Below are positions 1-8,960 of a stretch of DNA of 64,000 bases, piece after piece; the first letter of the stretch is position 1, and each line of letters starts with the position of its first letter. The position numbers and the translations under genes are program-made. This stretch comes from Cyclobacteriaceae bacterium (GTDB lineage: Bacteria; Bacteroidota; Bacteroidia; Cytophagales; Cyclobacteriaceae), in contig JANQKF010000015.1 in the NCBI GenBank assembly GCA_028281285.1, forward strand, positions 248,001 to 312,000. The letters are read 5' to 3'. Under the pieces are notes generated by a model. That model had not been told where the DNA came from. It did no database searches and worked only from the letters and a program-made list of their open reading frames with translations.

Positions 1-220
1 CATTGTTAATCATCCCTGACCTGGAGATCATGTCCTCCGATAAACCGGTTTGGACAGCCTCTTTCATCACCTGATAAGCCGCTTCCAAGCCGGTCCAAAT
101 CTCTTCTTCCGTTCGTTGCTTTTGTTCAACTTCGTACTCCAACACCGCCTCAAATAACTCCTGGTTATTTTCTGAACAGTATTCTTTCCAACCCCTGAAA
201 TCCTCAAACAGAAAGCTCAT
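1..220 (-). CDS. L-serine ammonia-lyase, iron-sulfur type, alpha subunit (5' end only)
   Basis: Partial gene; the start codon is at 218-220 and the reading frame runs off the left edge of the window after 73 codons. The visible N-terminus begins MSFLFEDFRGWKEYC and has an acidic helix followed by EEEIWTGLEAAYQVMKEAV and SRSGMINN. This resembles the N-terminal segment of the alpha chain of iron-sulfur L-serine dehydratases, where a Glu-rich helix precedes an SKSGL-like motif. The enzyme would deaminate serine to pyruvate in the cytoplasm. The iron-sulfur cysteines lie outside the window, so the call rests on the N-terminus alone. Confidence 0.65.
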   Translation of the reverse strand, partial: MSFLFEDFRGWKEYCSENNQELFEAVLEYEVEQKQRTEEEIWTGLEAAYQVMKEAVQTGLSEDMISRSGMINN

Positions 221-259
221 AGTACCTTTTTTGTAAAACTACATGAAATTAACCAAAGG

Positions 260-970
260 CTAGTTGATATGGTTTTTTAAAAACTGTTTAAAGGCTTGTT
301 TGTAGGTCTGACTAATAGGAATGAACCGATTCCCGATTTCGACCTTGTCGTTTGCGATTGACCTTATATGTTGGGTACCAATAATATAAGATTGATGTAC
401 TCGCAAAAAGTACTTCGAGGGTAGGTTTTTCTCTAATTCTTTCATTGTCATCAAAGACGTCACTCGCCTATCTTCACAATGAAAGGTGACGTAATCCTTC
501 ATCCCTTTAACAAACTGGATTTCTCTGAGATAAATCTTAAGAAGTGTTCTTCCATCCTTCACAAATAAAAAATCTTGACTTCCATGTTCTTGCTCTCCTT
601 GTTTTAATTGGTCATGACTTGATGGTGACACTTTATTGACGGCCTTCAAAAATCTGTGAAAATCGAATGGCTTTAGCAGATAATCGGTGGCATCTAGTTC
701 AAAGCCTTCCACCGCATATTCCCCAAAAGCGGTGGTAAAAATTACCATTGGCTTGGTTTCAAGAACTTTTATCAACTCTGTTCCTCTGATATCGGGCATT
801 TTAATATCCAGAAAAATTAGGTCCACCTGATTACCTCTCAAAAAGCTAAGTGCATCCATTCCATTAGCAAAATCTCCCTTCAAGTCGATGAATGGAACAC
901 GAGCGCAATAATCAACCAACAGCTTTCTAGCCATCGGTTCATCGTCCACTATTATACATTTTACACTCAT
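260..970 (-). CDS. LytTR-family response regulator
   Basis: A 236-residue two-domain regulator. Residues 1-120 are a receiver domain with the acidic pocket D9/D10, the phospho-acceptor D55 (in LDIKMPD) and a KPF switch lysine near residue 103. Residues about 135-232 are a LytTR DNA-binding domain (FVKDGRTLLKIYLREIQFVKG..., RVHQSYIIG). It is translationally coupled to the upstream histidine kinase: the kinase stop and this start share ATGA at 967-970. LytTR regulators usually bind imperfect direct repeats upstream of target promoters. The divergent secreted protein gene at 2174 is a plausible target, by position only. Confidence 0.93.
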   Translation of the reverse strand: MSVKCIIVDDEPMARKLLVDYCARVPFIDLKGDFANGMDALSFLRGNQVDLIFLDIKMPDIRGTELIKVLETKPMVIFTTAFGEYAVEGFELDATDYLLKPFDFHRFLKAVNKVSPSSHDQLKQGEQEHGSQDFLFVKDGRTLLKIYLREIQFVKGMKDYVTFHCEDRRVTSLMTMKELEKNLPSKYFLRVHQSYIIGTQHIRSIANDKVEIGNRFIPISQTYKQAFKQFLKNHIN

Positions 971-1992
971 TCAATGTCCAATTTAAGACTCACTGAATAG
1001 GTTTCATTGGATTGATTGATTTCGAGTCGGTGTCTTTCAGGATAGCTTAAGGCCAGTCTTTTCTTAAGATTAATGAGCCCAAACCCTGATTTTTCATTGT
1101 TAAGAACTGGTGCAATGATACTATTCTCAACATTGAATTCGAGTCGATCTGATTTCGAACTTAGCTTGATATGTACCCAACTGTCCGGATGTTTATCACT
1201 TACCCCATGCTTGAATGCATTTTCGACAAAAGGAATTAAAATCAACGGAGCAATTTCAATGGCTGTGTCTACTTGGCTGACATCAAATTGAATATCAAAC
1301 TTATGGTTAAGTCGAAGTCCCTCTAAATCTAAATAGTCACGGATATAGGCAATCTCTTTACTCAACACGACATTAGGTTTATTGGACTCATAGATCATGT
1401 AGCGCATGATATTCGACAGCTTAATGATCACCTCTGTCGCGTGATCACTTTTGGATTGAGACAAATAATTCAGGTTATGCAGTGTGTTAAACAAAAAGTG
1501 CGGATTAATCTGTGCCTTGAGGTAATTCAATTCCGCATTGAGTTTCTGATTCTCCAATTCCTTCTTTTTGTTTTGAATCTCGAACCAATCCGCGGCAAAC
1601 TTGATCATTCCGGTGAAGATCATAAAACTCATTTGATCCCATAATGTGCTCACAAATCGCACCCAACCAAAGTGTTCATAGTAGTCAGAAGAAGTAAATT
1701 GACTCAATACAGCATTCTCCGTAATAACCTGAAAAAACATTACTACAGCTATGGTTGGAACTAGCTTGGAGAGATAGGGAAGTATCTTCTTGGTTCGCAG
1801 CAAGTCAGGAAGTATAAAAAAGTAGTGGGCATAACTCAATATGATATGGAAGAACATGGGCAGGCCAATTCTAACGAATGCCACCCATGGCGACATAAAC
1901 ACGGTAAAGTCATAGAACTTATAACTGAAGAAGAGTACCCAGAAGGCCAGGTTTAGCCAAAAAATCCGATTCTTAAGCAGCGAAAATTTCAT
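967..1992 (-). CDS. Sensor histidine kinase, LytS/YehU type (His_kinase family)
   Basis: A 341-residue inner-membrane kinase. Four hydrophobic segments fill roughly the first 150 residues, followed by a short coiled coil (KKKELENQKLNAELNYLK), the family phospho-acceptor motif INPHFLFNTLHNL and a GHKL ATPase domain with N-box FVENAFKHG and G-box GFGLINLKKRL. I place the start at 1992 (MKFSLLKNR): a GAGAGGAAG stretch sits just upstream, and the longer reading frame back to 2133 has no membrane character and runs into the divergent promoter region. It forms a pair with the LytTR regulator. The signal sensed cannot be read from the sequence. Confidence 0.9.
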   Translation of the reverse strand: MKFSLLKNRIFWLNLAFWVLFFSYKFYDFTVFMSPWVAFVRIGLPMFFHIILSYAHYFFILPDLLRTKKILPYLSKLVPTIAVVMFFQVITENAVLSQFTSSDYYEHFGWVRFVSTLWDQMSFMIFTGMIKFAADWFEIQNKKKELENQKLNAELNYLKAQINPHFLFNTLHNLNYLSQSKSDHATEVIIKLSNIMRYMIYESNKPNVVLSKEIAYIRDYLDLEGLRLNHKFDIQFDVSQVDTAIEIAPLILIPFVENAFKHGVSDKHPDSWVHIKLSSKSDRLEFNVENSIIAPVLNNEKSGFGLINLKKRLALSYPERHRLEINQSNETYSVSLKLDIE

Positions 1993-2044
1993 ACTTCCTC
2001 TCAATGTTAGACGATTCTTATGTGATTCCAGCTGGTTGGGGATT

Positions 2045-2067
2045 AAAATCGATAATCTGCCGATTTT
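2045..2067. promoter_or_regulatory. Inverted repeat in divergent intergenic region
   Basis: AAAATCG (2045-2051) and CGATTTT (2061-2067) are perfect inverted arms around a 9-base loop. They lie between the divergent histidine kinase (start 1992) and secreted protein (start 2174). There is no T-run, so it reads better as an operator than a terminator. Binding factor unknown. Confidence 0.35.
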
Positions 2068-2173
2068 GATCGACAATTCAGCTTTATCCACCATCTGTGC
2101 CGCTTTGTCGAATGACCCTGAGCAACGCTCCAATTTCTTGAAGGATTTCTACCTAATTGATTTCATTGTAATC

Positions 2174-3667
2174 ATGAAATACAAAAAGGTCTTACTAATA
2201 GCAACTCTATTATTGTTTTCATTCTACGCTCAAGCTCAAACCGCAAATGATCTGTTGAAAAAAACGATTGAGGTTATGGGTGGATGGGAGAAATGGCAGG
2301 GCATCAACTTCATTCACTCTAAATATGCCGGCCACAAATATTGGCTTGAACAATCTGAAAATCCAGACGGTCCGTTCATCACTTCCTACGAAGCAGGGGA
2401 AGAAATTCGAGGAGTGCATACACCCAAGCTTCATAAGAAGGAAACATCTCATCACTTTCAGGCCAAAAACGGTTCCACTATGGATATTACATTGGCTGAT
2501 TCCGTGGGTGCCATGAAATTCAGAGATCGTACTTTCCCGATGCCCAATCAATTGAAAGTGGGCCATCTAGAATACTTAAGGTACGCTCCTGAATATGTTA
2601 TTTTCAATGCTCTGGAAGCTAATCCGGAAGTCAAAGGACAAACCGAGTTGGAAGGTACACCTCATCATCATGTCATTTACGAGATGAATGGTTTAGAACA
2701 TCATCTTTACATCAATGTATACACGCAGGTTCTCACACAAGCTCAGATTGAAACTTACCAACCCTATGATATCTTTAACTATCCATGGGGAAAATTCCTA
2801 ACCACCATCAAGTATTCGTTACAATGGCTCTACCCCAATGGAGTTCGTTATCCTGCACAATGGGACGTTTTTAAGCTTGGAAAGCACTTTCGCTCAGTAA
2901 CGATGCTCGACCTGAAATTCTTAAACGAAGTGGATTCTTCCGTCTTTATTCTACCTCCGGATCTGCCGAAACCGCCCACACCCTCATTTGTCGACAATAC
3001 TTTGCTTAATCCAGAAGGTCTGATAGAGGTAGGGCCGGGTATTTTCACTGTTCCTGGTAGCTGGTATGTGGGGCATATTCTTCAAGAGGATGGGATAGTT
3101 GTGATCGAAGCACCGATTTCATCAGGTTACAATCGACAACATATTGAATTTCTTAAAAAGACTTATCCCAACAAACCGATAAAAGCAGTAATCTCCACGT
3201 CTGATGCCTGGCCACATATCGGAGGCATCAGGGAATATGTAGCAAGAGAAGTCCCTGTTTATTCACACTTCCTAAATGAACCCATTATCCGCAAGGTTCT
3301 TCAATCAGACCATTCTCCTTTACCGGATTCATTCCAAAGAAATCCAAAAAAACTGAACTTTAATCAGGTGAGAGAGATAATGGAGTTTCGAGATGACAAA
3401 GTGCCATTTAGACTCATTCCTGTAAATGGTGAAGGTGGAGAGAGAATGATTGCAATATATTTTCCAAAGCAGAAAGTCCTTTATGCTAGTGATTTGATTC
3501 AGTTTTCTGACAGGGCCAAAACGCGATTTTTTGCTCCTCAGTACCTTACAGAAGTAAATAATATTGTTCAAAAATTCAATCTGAAGGTAGAAACTGTCTT
3601 TGCAATGCACACTTCTCCTATACCCTGGCAACGTGTGGAAGAGGCCCTCTCAGAATTTGATAAATAG
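2174..3667 (+). CDS. Secreted metallo-beta-lactamase-fold protein with degenerate metal site
   Basis: A 497-residue exported protein. The signal peptide is MKYKKVLLIATLLLFSFYAQAQ, which fixes the start at 2174; the open frame back to 2036 would add a non-signal leader lying in the divergent promoter region. Residues about 25-250 are a beta-rich N-terminal part. Residues about 270-497 resemble the metallo-beta-lactamase fold (GPGIFTVPGSWYVGHILQEDGIVVIEAP, VISTSDAWPHIGG, LYASDLIQF, AMHTSPIPW). At the HxHxDH position the sequence reads SDAWPH, keeping only the last His, so classical zinc chemistry is doubtful. It is divergent from the LytS/LytTR pair. Substrate unknown. Confidence 0.75.
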   Translation: MKYKKVLLIATLLLFSFYAQAQTANDLLKKTIEVMGGWEKWQGINFIHSKYAGHKYWLEQSENPDGPFITSYEAGEEIRGVHTPKLHKKETSHHFQAKNGSTMDITLADSVGAMKFRDRTFPMPNQLKVGHLEYLRYAPEYVIFNALEANPEVKGQTELEGTPHHHVIYEMNGLEHHLYINVYTQVLTQAQIETYQPYDIFNYPWGKFLTTIKYSLQWLYPNGVRYPAQWDVFKLGKHFRSVTMLDLKFLNEVDSSVFILPPDLPKPPTPSFVDNTLLNPEGLIEVGPGIFTVPGSWYVGHILQEDGIVVIEAPISSGYNRQHIEFLKKTYPNKPIKAVISTSDAWPHIGGIREYVAREVPVYSHFLNEPIIRKVLQSDHSPLPDSFQRNPKKLNFNQVREIMEFRDDKVPFRLIPVNGEGGERMIAIYFPKQKVLYASDLIQFSDRAKTRFFAPQYLTEVNNIVQKFNLKVETVFAMHTSPIPWQRVEEALSEFDK

Positions 3668-3704
3668 TCGAATGAAATTATCAGGTTGAATTCAGCCAAT
3701 CGGC

Positions 3705-3712
3705 TATCTTTG
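3705..3712 (+). promoter_or_regulatory. Putative Bacteroidota -7 box upstream of hemE
   Basis: TATCTTTG matches the TAnnTTTG consensus used by the Bacteroidota primary sigma factor. A TTG lies 16 bases upstream as a possible -33 element. The box ends only 4 bases before the hemE ATG, implying a very short or absent 5' leader. Confidence 0.45.
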
Positions 3713-3716
3713 CCGC

Positions 3717-4760
3717 ATGGAATTGAAGAATGATCTACTCATCCGTGCAGCAAAGGGAGAAAAGGTAGAAAGAACACCTGTTTGGTTGATGCGTCAGGCT
3801 GGACGTATTCTGCCGGAGTATCGGGCGGTAAGAAATAGCCTGAGTGGGTTTATCGAATTGGTCAAGAACCCTGAATTAGCGGCAGAGGTCACCATTCAGC
3901 CCGTTGATATTCTTGGTGTAGATGCTGCGATCATCTTCTCCGACATATTAGTGATCCCTGAAGCTATGGGGCTTCCTTATGAAATGGTTGAAAAAAAGGG
4001 GCCCTGGTTTCCAAAAACGATCAATTCACCGGAGGATCTTTCAAATCTTAAGGTTGCTGACGCTGAATCCGATCTGGGTTACGTTTTGGATGCCATTAAA
4101 GTGACCAAAAAAGAATTGGACGGACGTGTGCCATTGATTGGCTTTGCAGGAGCTCCCTGGACCATATTCTGTTATATGATAGAAGGTCAGGGAAGCAAGA
4201 CCTTCTCTAAGGCTCGTAAAATGCTATACAATGAGCCCGTGATGTCTGATCAGCTTCTTCAAATGATCACAGATAGCACTATCGAATACCTGAGAGCGCA
4301 AATTGCCGCGGGTGCAAACATTGTCCAGGTATTTGATTCCTGGGCTGGGATCTTGCCATCTGATCACTATCAGAAATTCTCAATGAAATACATCACTCAA
4401 ATTTGCGATGCGATTGAGGAAGTGCCCGTGACAGTTTTTGCCAAAGGCGCCTATTTTGCCCGTCCCGAAATGAGACACTTGAACTGTGAAACCATTGGCC
4501 TGGATTGGAATATGGGTATTGCCGAATCAAGAAGGTTGATTGGTGAAGGGAAAACACTACAGGGCAATCTCGACCCCTGTGCCCTCTATGGCAGCCCTTC
4601 AGAAATTGAGACTGCGACAAAAAAGATGCTTGATGATTTTGGTACAAGCAGACATATCGCCAATCTTGGCCATGGGGTTTATCCTGACATTGACCCTGAA
4701 AAAGTGAAGGTCTTCATTCAGACCGTTAAGGAATATTCAGCTCAATTGAGAGCACAATAG
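3717..4760 (+). CDS. hemE: Uroporphyrinogen decarboxylase
   Basis: A 347-residue cytoplasmic enzyme of the usual HemE length. It removes four carboxyl groups from uroporphyrinogen III to give coproporphyrinogen III in haem synthesis. Family signatures are present: [18 protein letters not shown] near the N-terminus (substrate-binding arginines), [16 protein letters not shown] around residue 145, QVFDSWAG near 205 and GLDWNM near 260. The catalytic Asp is expected in IIFSDIL (residues about 75-81). Another haem gene, hemC, is about 18 kb away on the other strand, so the pathway is dispersed. Confidence 0.97.
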   Translation: MELKNDLLIRAAKGEKVERTPVWLMRQAGRILPEYRAVRNSLSGFIELVKNPELAAEVTIQPVDILGVDAAIIFSDILVIPEAMGLPYEMVEKKGPWFPKTINSPEDLSNLKVADAESDLGYVLDAIKVTKKELDGRVPLIGFAGAPWTIFCYMIEGQGSKTFSKARKMLYNEPVMSDQLLQMITDSTIEYLRAQIAAGANIVQVFDSWAGILPSDHYQKFSMKYITQICDAIEEVPVTVFAKGAYFARPEMRHLNCETIGLDWNMGIAESRRLIGEGKTLQGNLDPCALYGSPSEIETATKKMLDDFGTSRHIANLGHGVYPDIDPEKVKVFIQTVKEYSAQLRAQ

Positions 4761-4823
4761 CATAATTCTATTTTTTCTTCTGCCATCTAAGGCCTATTTT
4801 TCTTCATCCTTAAACCCAAACTC

Positions 4824-6137
4824 ATGAAGAAAATTGCTTTTTCAAGTGCGATTGCGGTAATCCTGGTCGCCTCCGCATTTACATTCAACAATGACCCAAA
4901 GCCCTACTTGAAGGAAAAGGTCATTGAATTGTCTAAGGCTGTCGAATCCAAGGTGATTGATTGGAGACATCACATTCATCAAAATGCAGAACTCTCCAAC
5001 CGAGAGTTCAAAACAGCCGCAATGGTGGCCAAACACCTGGAAAGTTTAGGTATTGAAGTGGAAACAGGAATTGCGCACACTGGGGTAGTGGGTACCTTAA
5101 AAGGAGGGAAACCGGGCCCTACCATAGGATTAAGAGCCGATATGGATGGTCTTCCGGTAAAAGAAAGAGTCAACATTCCATGGGCTTCCAAACAAATGGG
5201 GGAATATCAAGGAGAAGCGGTTCCGGTAATGCATGCCTGTGGCCACGACACTCATGTTGCGATTTTGATGGGTGTTGCTGAAGTGCTATCGCAAGTAAAA
5301 GATGATCTAAGAGGAACCGTAAAGTTCGTTTTTCAACCCGCTGAAGAAGGAGTACCTCCGGGTGAAGATGGAGGAGCCAAAATGATGGTAGAAGAAGGTG
5401 TCACAGATGGTATGGATGTTATGTTCGGCTTACATATCAATTCCAAAACAGAAGTTGGACGCGTAAGATACAGGAAGGAGGGAATTATGGCCGCTGTGAA
5501 TTCATTCACCCTAAAAGTCAAAGGAGTACAAAGCCATGGTGCTTATCCATGGGCTAGTGTTGATCCAATTGTTACCGCTTCTCAAATCGTCACGAACTCT
5601 CAAATCATTGTAAGCAGAAACTTAAACCTTACTAAAGCTGCTGCCGTCTTGACCTTTGGAAAAATTGATGGCGGAGTAAGAAGCAATATCATTCCTGAAG
5701 AAGTCAATATGGAAGGAACCATAAGAACCTTAGACCGAGGGATGAGAGAAAGGTTGTTCAAGCGATTCCATTCGGTCGTAAAGAACACTGCAGAAGCGAA
5801 TGGTGCTGAGGCTATTCTGACTATCAATGAAGGTTACCCCATTACGTATAATGACCCTGATTTGGTTGATTTAATGGATGACACTTTTATGGAAGTGGCG
5901 GGAGCCGAAAATGTAGAAAATGATATTGATGCAGTCACCGGAGCTGAAGACTTTTCCTTTTTCCAGGAAAAAGTACCTGGTCTTTATTTCTTTATTGGTG
6001 GCATGCCTAAAGGGATGGATCCAGCAGATGCTGCTCCTCACCACACCCCTGATTTCTTTGTTGCTGATGAAGGAATGCTCAACGGCATCAAATTAATGAG
6101 CCGAATGGTGGTGGATTACGGAGAATTAAAGAAGTAG
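4824..6137 (+). CDS. Secreted M20 family amidohydrolase (HipO-like)
   Basis: A 437-residue M20D-type metallopeptidase or amidohydrolase. MKKIAFSSAIAVILVASAFTF is a signal peptide, so the protein should be periplasmic or secreted. Metal and catalytic motifs are visible: RADMDGLP, MHACGHDTHVAIL, the Glu pair in FQPAEEGVPPGEDGG, and TGAEDFSFF near the C-terminus. A dimerisation insert (VKGVQSHGAYPWASVDPI) interrupts the catalytic domain, as in this family. Typical substrates are N-acyl amino acids such as hippurate, but the substrate here is not known. It converges on the heptose kinase with only 2 bases between stop codons. Confidence 0.9.
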   Translation: MKKIAFSSAIAVILVASAFTFNNDPKPYLKEKVIELSKAVESKVIDWRHHIHQNAELSNREFKTAAMVAKHLESLGIEVETGIAHTGVVGTLKGGKPGPTIGLRADMDGLPVKERVNIPWASKQMGEYQGEAVPVMHACGHDTHVAILMGVAEVLSQVKDDLRGTVKFVFQPAEEGVPPGEDGGAKMMVEEGVTDGMDVMFGLHINSKTEVGRVRYRKEGIMAAVNSFTLKVKGVQSHGAYPWASVDPIVTASQIVTNSQIIVSRNLNLTKAAAVLTFGKIDGGVRSNIIPEEVNMEGTIRTLDRGMRERLFKRFHSVVKNTAEANGAEAILTINEGYPITYNDPDLVDLMDDTFMEVAGAENVENDIDAVTGAEDFSFFQEKVPGLYFFIGGMPKGMDPADAAPHHTPDFFVADEGMLNGIKLMSRMVVDYGELKK

Positions 6138-6139
6138 GA

Positions 6140-7129
6140 TTAAAGAAGGTTATTCTTCTCGGTTTCTTCTTGCAAACTGTATTTGTCAATAGGCACTACG
6201 CCAACATCCTCACAGACTAATCCTCCTCCAAGATTAGAAATGGCAGCGATTTGTTTCGGTGACAGGTTTAAGGCAAGTGTTACGGCTGCAATACTAATTA
6301 CAGTATCACCGGCTCCCGAAACATCAACAATGTCTCGTTCATGGGCAGGAATATGATGCGCTCCATCTTCTGACTCAATAAACACTCCATATTCTGATAG
6401 CGTGGTCATCACTTGCTTTGATGTTCGAAGCAGTTTGGAAACACCATTGCTGAGTGATTCCAGTTTAGTCGGGTCTACATCAATTCCGAGGCCTTCTTTT
6501 AGCTCCTTTAAGTTCGGCTTGAAAAGGGTCACTCCACTATAGCTCAGGAAGTTTCTTTTCTTCGGATCCACAGCGGTAGGGACACCCAATCGGTTAGCCT
6601 CTTCAACCACAACTCTAATTACTTCTTCGTTCAATACACCTTTGTCGTAATCTTGAAAAATAACTACATCACATTCCGGAAGTAGTTTTTTCACCCTTTC
6701 CAGGAGTGCTGCCTGATCTGACTCGTCAAGTGGTCTATCTGTTTCGGTATCAACTCTGAGTACATGCTTGTCATCGGAAAGAACACGCTCCTTGACTGTG
6801 GTCTCTCGAGCAGAACTTACAATGATCCCATCATTGGGTATTTCTTTTTCAGCAAGTCGATTTAGAAAAAACTGACCAGCCAAGTCATCACCTATCACCG
6901 CACAAGGGACAGGAGTAGCACCTAATGCTTGAATATTCAGTGCAACGTTTGCCGCTCCTCCAAGTCTTCGTTCTCTTTTTTCAACGAGTACTACAGGAAC
7001 AGGCGCTTCAGGTGACATTCTTGAAACATTCCCCCAGACATAGGAGTCCACCATCATATCACCAATAATCAAGACTTTCAACTCATTGAATGCCTCGAAC
7101 AACTCTTCTACGGTCTGAAATTTGCTCAA
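6140..7129 (-). CDS. D-glycero-beta-D-manno-heptose-7-phosphate kinase (HldE kinase-domain type, PfkB family)
   Basis: A 329-residue PfkB-fold sugar kinase resembling the N-terminal half of HldE/RfaE (RfaE1). It would phosphorylate heptose-7-phosphate at C1 in ADP-heptose synthesis for LPS. Motifs: VLIIGDMMVDSYVWG at the N-terminus, RLGGAANVALNIQALGA around residue 55, and the anion-hole/catalytic motif DVSGAGDTVIS around residue 268. The nucleotidyltransferase half of HldE is absent, so it is a single-function form. It overlaps the upstream aminotransferase by 4 bases and ends the clpS-recR-aminotransferase operon. gmhA, an earlier step, lies at 30554. Confidence 0.88.
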   Translation of the reverse strand: MSKFQTVEELFEAFNELKVLIIGDMMVDSYVWGNVSRMSPEAPVPVVLVEKRERRLGGAANVALNIQALGATPVPCAVIGDDLAGQFFLNRLAEKEIPNDGIIVSSARETTVKERVLSDDKHVLRVDTETDRPLDESDQAALLERVKKLLPECDVVIFQDYDKGVLNEEVIRVVVEEANRLGVPTAVDPKKRNFLSYSGVTLFKPNLKELKEGLGIDVDPTKLESLSNGVSKLLRTSKQVMTTLSEYGVFIESEDGAHHIPAHERDIVDVSGAGDTVISIAAVTLALNLSPKQIAAISNLGGGLVCEDVGVVPIDKYSLQEETEKNNLL

Positions 7130-8322
7130 GATAGTTTAGCCAGTGCTTCTTTAATTCTTCTTATTGCCTCTCTTAGGTTCTCTTCAGAAGCTGCATAGGA
7201 AAGACGAATGCAATTTGGATCACCAAAAGCTTCTCCTGTAACGAGTGACACTTGGGCATGATCAAGAATATACATGCACAGGTCACTGGCGTTTTTGATT
7301 TGATTTCCTTCGAATGACTTTCCAAAGTAGGCACTAACGTCAGGAAAGAAGTAAAAAGCACCTAAGGGTAAGTTGGTCTTCACTCCAGGAATTTCATCGA
7401 GCAATCCCTTAACCAAATCCCTCCTTCTTAGGTATTCTCTAGCCATTTCCCGACTTGGTTCCAAATCTGAGGTCAGGGCCACGAGTGCCCCTCTTTGTGA
7501 AATCGAACTATTCGCTGAGGTGAATTGCCCTTGAATTTTGTTACAGGCCTTGGCTAACCACAACGGAGCACCAATATAACCTACACGCCATCCGGTCATT
7601 GCAAAACCTTTCGCCATACCGTTGATGGTAACCGTTCGATCTTGCATTCCATTTATCGCTCCCATACTTGCATGAGCACCGGTATAATTGATGTGCTCAT
7701 AGATTTCATCAGCGATAACGATCACATCCGGATGGTCCTTCAACACCGAGGCCAAACCTTCCAATTCTTCTTTTGTGAAGACTGATCCGGTTGGATTACA
7801 TGGGCTGGAATAGATGATCCCTTTGGTTCGATCAGAAATAGCGCTGGCCAATTGCTCCGGAGTGACTTTAAAATCACTTTCAATTCCTCCCTGAACAAAA
7901 ACAGGCTTACCTCCTGCCAATTTGATCAAAGCCGTATAACTCACCCAAAAAGGAGAAAATACGATGACTTCATCCCCGTCATTAAGTAGAGACATCATCA
8001 CATTCGCAATGGATTGCTTCGCTCCATTCGAGACCACAATTTGATCCGCACTATAGTCGAGATTATTTTCTCTTTTAAACTTGTCGGATATGGCCTGTCT
8101 AAGGTCTAGATAACCGTTTACAGGCGGATAAGCAAAGTACTTGCCTTCATCGATTGCCGCTTTGGTACCCTCTTGAATATGTTTTGGGGTTTTGAAATCG
8201 GGCTCACCCAAGCTCAGGCTAATTACTTCAATGCCTCGAGCCTTGTACTCTCTTGCCTTGGCCGCCATGGCTAATGTAGCTGACTCGGCCATGCCGGTTA
8301 CTCTGTCCGAAAGAAGATTCAT
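7126..8322 (-). CDS. Pyridoxal phosphate aminotransferase, class I (aspartate aminotransferase type)
   Basis: A 398-residue fold-type I aminotransferase. Visible motifs: SLGEPDFKTP at the N-terminus, the substrate/PLP Asn in SPCNPTGSVFTKEEL, DEIYEHINY, the Schiff-base lysine in NGMAKGFAMTGWRVGYIG, and the carboxylate-binding Arg in CIRLSYAASEENL. It probably transfers amino groups between aspartate and 2-oxoglutarate; related enzymes also take aromatic or prephenate substrates. It begins one base after the recR stop and overlaps the kinase start, so it sits mid-operon. Confidence 0.93.
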   Translation of the reverse strand: MNLLSDRVTGMAESATLAMAAKAREYKARGIEVISLSLGEPDFKTPKHIQEGTKAAIDEGKYFAYPPVNGYLDLRQAISDKFKRENNLDYSADQIVVSNGAKQSIANVMMSLLNDGDEVIVFSPFWVSYTALIKLAGGKPVFVQGGIESDFKVTPEQLASAISDRTKGIIYSSPCNPTGSVFTKEELEGLASVLKDHPDVIVIADEIYEHINYTGAHASMGAINGMQDRTVTINGMAKGFAMTGWRVGYIGAPLWLAKACNKIQGQFTSANSSISQRGALVALTSDLEPSREMAREYLRRRDLVKGLLDEIPGVKTNLPLGAFYFFPDVSAYFGKSFEGNQIKNASDLCMYILDHAQVSLVTGEAFGDPNCIRLSYAASEENLREAIRRIKEALAKLS

Positions 8323-8323
8323 T

Positions 8324-8932
8324 CTATTGATCGTAATTCGTTCTTGTCATTATACTCCTACCCAGGGTGACTTCATCGGCATATTCCAACTCTCCCCCAA
8401 TAGGAATTCCTCGTGCAATAGTAGTGATTTTCACGTCAAATTCTTTCAGCTTTTTAGTGATATAGAATGCTGTGGTATCACCTTCCATTGTAGGATTGAG
8501 TGCCAAAATTACTTCTTCTATTTTAGGATCACTCGTCTTTACACGATTAATCAATGACTCAATCTTAATATCGGATGGACCAATGCCCTCAATTGGCGAA
8601 ATTATGCCTCCCAATACATGATACAGGCCACGGTACTGGGCGGTATTTTCAATGGCCAATACATCTGGCGTATCTTCCACTACACATATGGTAGTCAAGT
8701 CTCTGGTGATGGTTTTGCATGTGCAATCGGTGGTGTCAGAAATAATATGACAGGTACTACAATATTTTACATCTTCCCTAAGGTGATTGAGGGCATTTGT
8801 AAGTTGAGATGTAGTCGAATTTTCTTGTTTTAGGAGGTGCAGGACCAATCGCAGAGCAGTCTTTTTACCAATGCCCGGAAGCTTGGAAATCTCTTCTATT
8901 GCCGTCTCAACAATCTTTGGGGGGAAGTTCAA
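8324..8932 (-). CDS. recR: Recombination mediator protein RecR
   Basis: A 202-residue RecR of normal length. It has an N-terminal helix-hairpin-helix (ISKLPGIGKKTALRLVLHLL), a four-cysteine zinc finger (CSTCHIISDTTDCTC, residues about 58-72) and a Toprim domain (TICVVEDTPDVLAIENT; LNPTMEGDTTAFYI). With RecO and RecF it loads RecA on SSB-coated single-stranded DNA during gap repair. It lies between clpS and the aminotransferase in a minus-strand operon. Confidence 0.97.
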   Translation of the reverse strand: MNFPPKIVETAIEEISKLPGIGKKTALRLVLHLLKQENSTTSQLTNALNHLREDVKYCSTCHIISDTTDCTCKTITRDLTTICVVEDTPDVLAIENTAQYRGLYHVLGGIISPIEGIGPSDIKIESLINRVKTSDPKIEEVILALNPTMEGDTTAFYITKKLKEFDVKITTIARGIPIGGELEYADEVTLGRSIMTRTNYDQ

Positions 8933-8960
8933 TTTTTAGCCGTTGTGTTCGGGCCGAAAG

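Noticed and set aside
1993-2133. 47-residue N-terminal extension of the histidine kinase
   Set aside because: Non-hydrophobic, overlaps the divergent region, and a good ribosome-binding stretch precedes the ATG at 1992.
2036-2173. Open frame upstream of the MBL-like gene
   Set aside because: It lies in the divergent intergenic region and the signal peptide begins only at 2174.
3125-3131. GGTTACA inside the MBL-like gene as an ECF promoter
   Set aside because: It is inside a coding region on the wrong side of any gene start. Similar chance copies occur at about 27577, 45518 and 58168; such 7-mers are expected several times in 64 kb.
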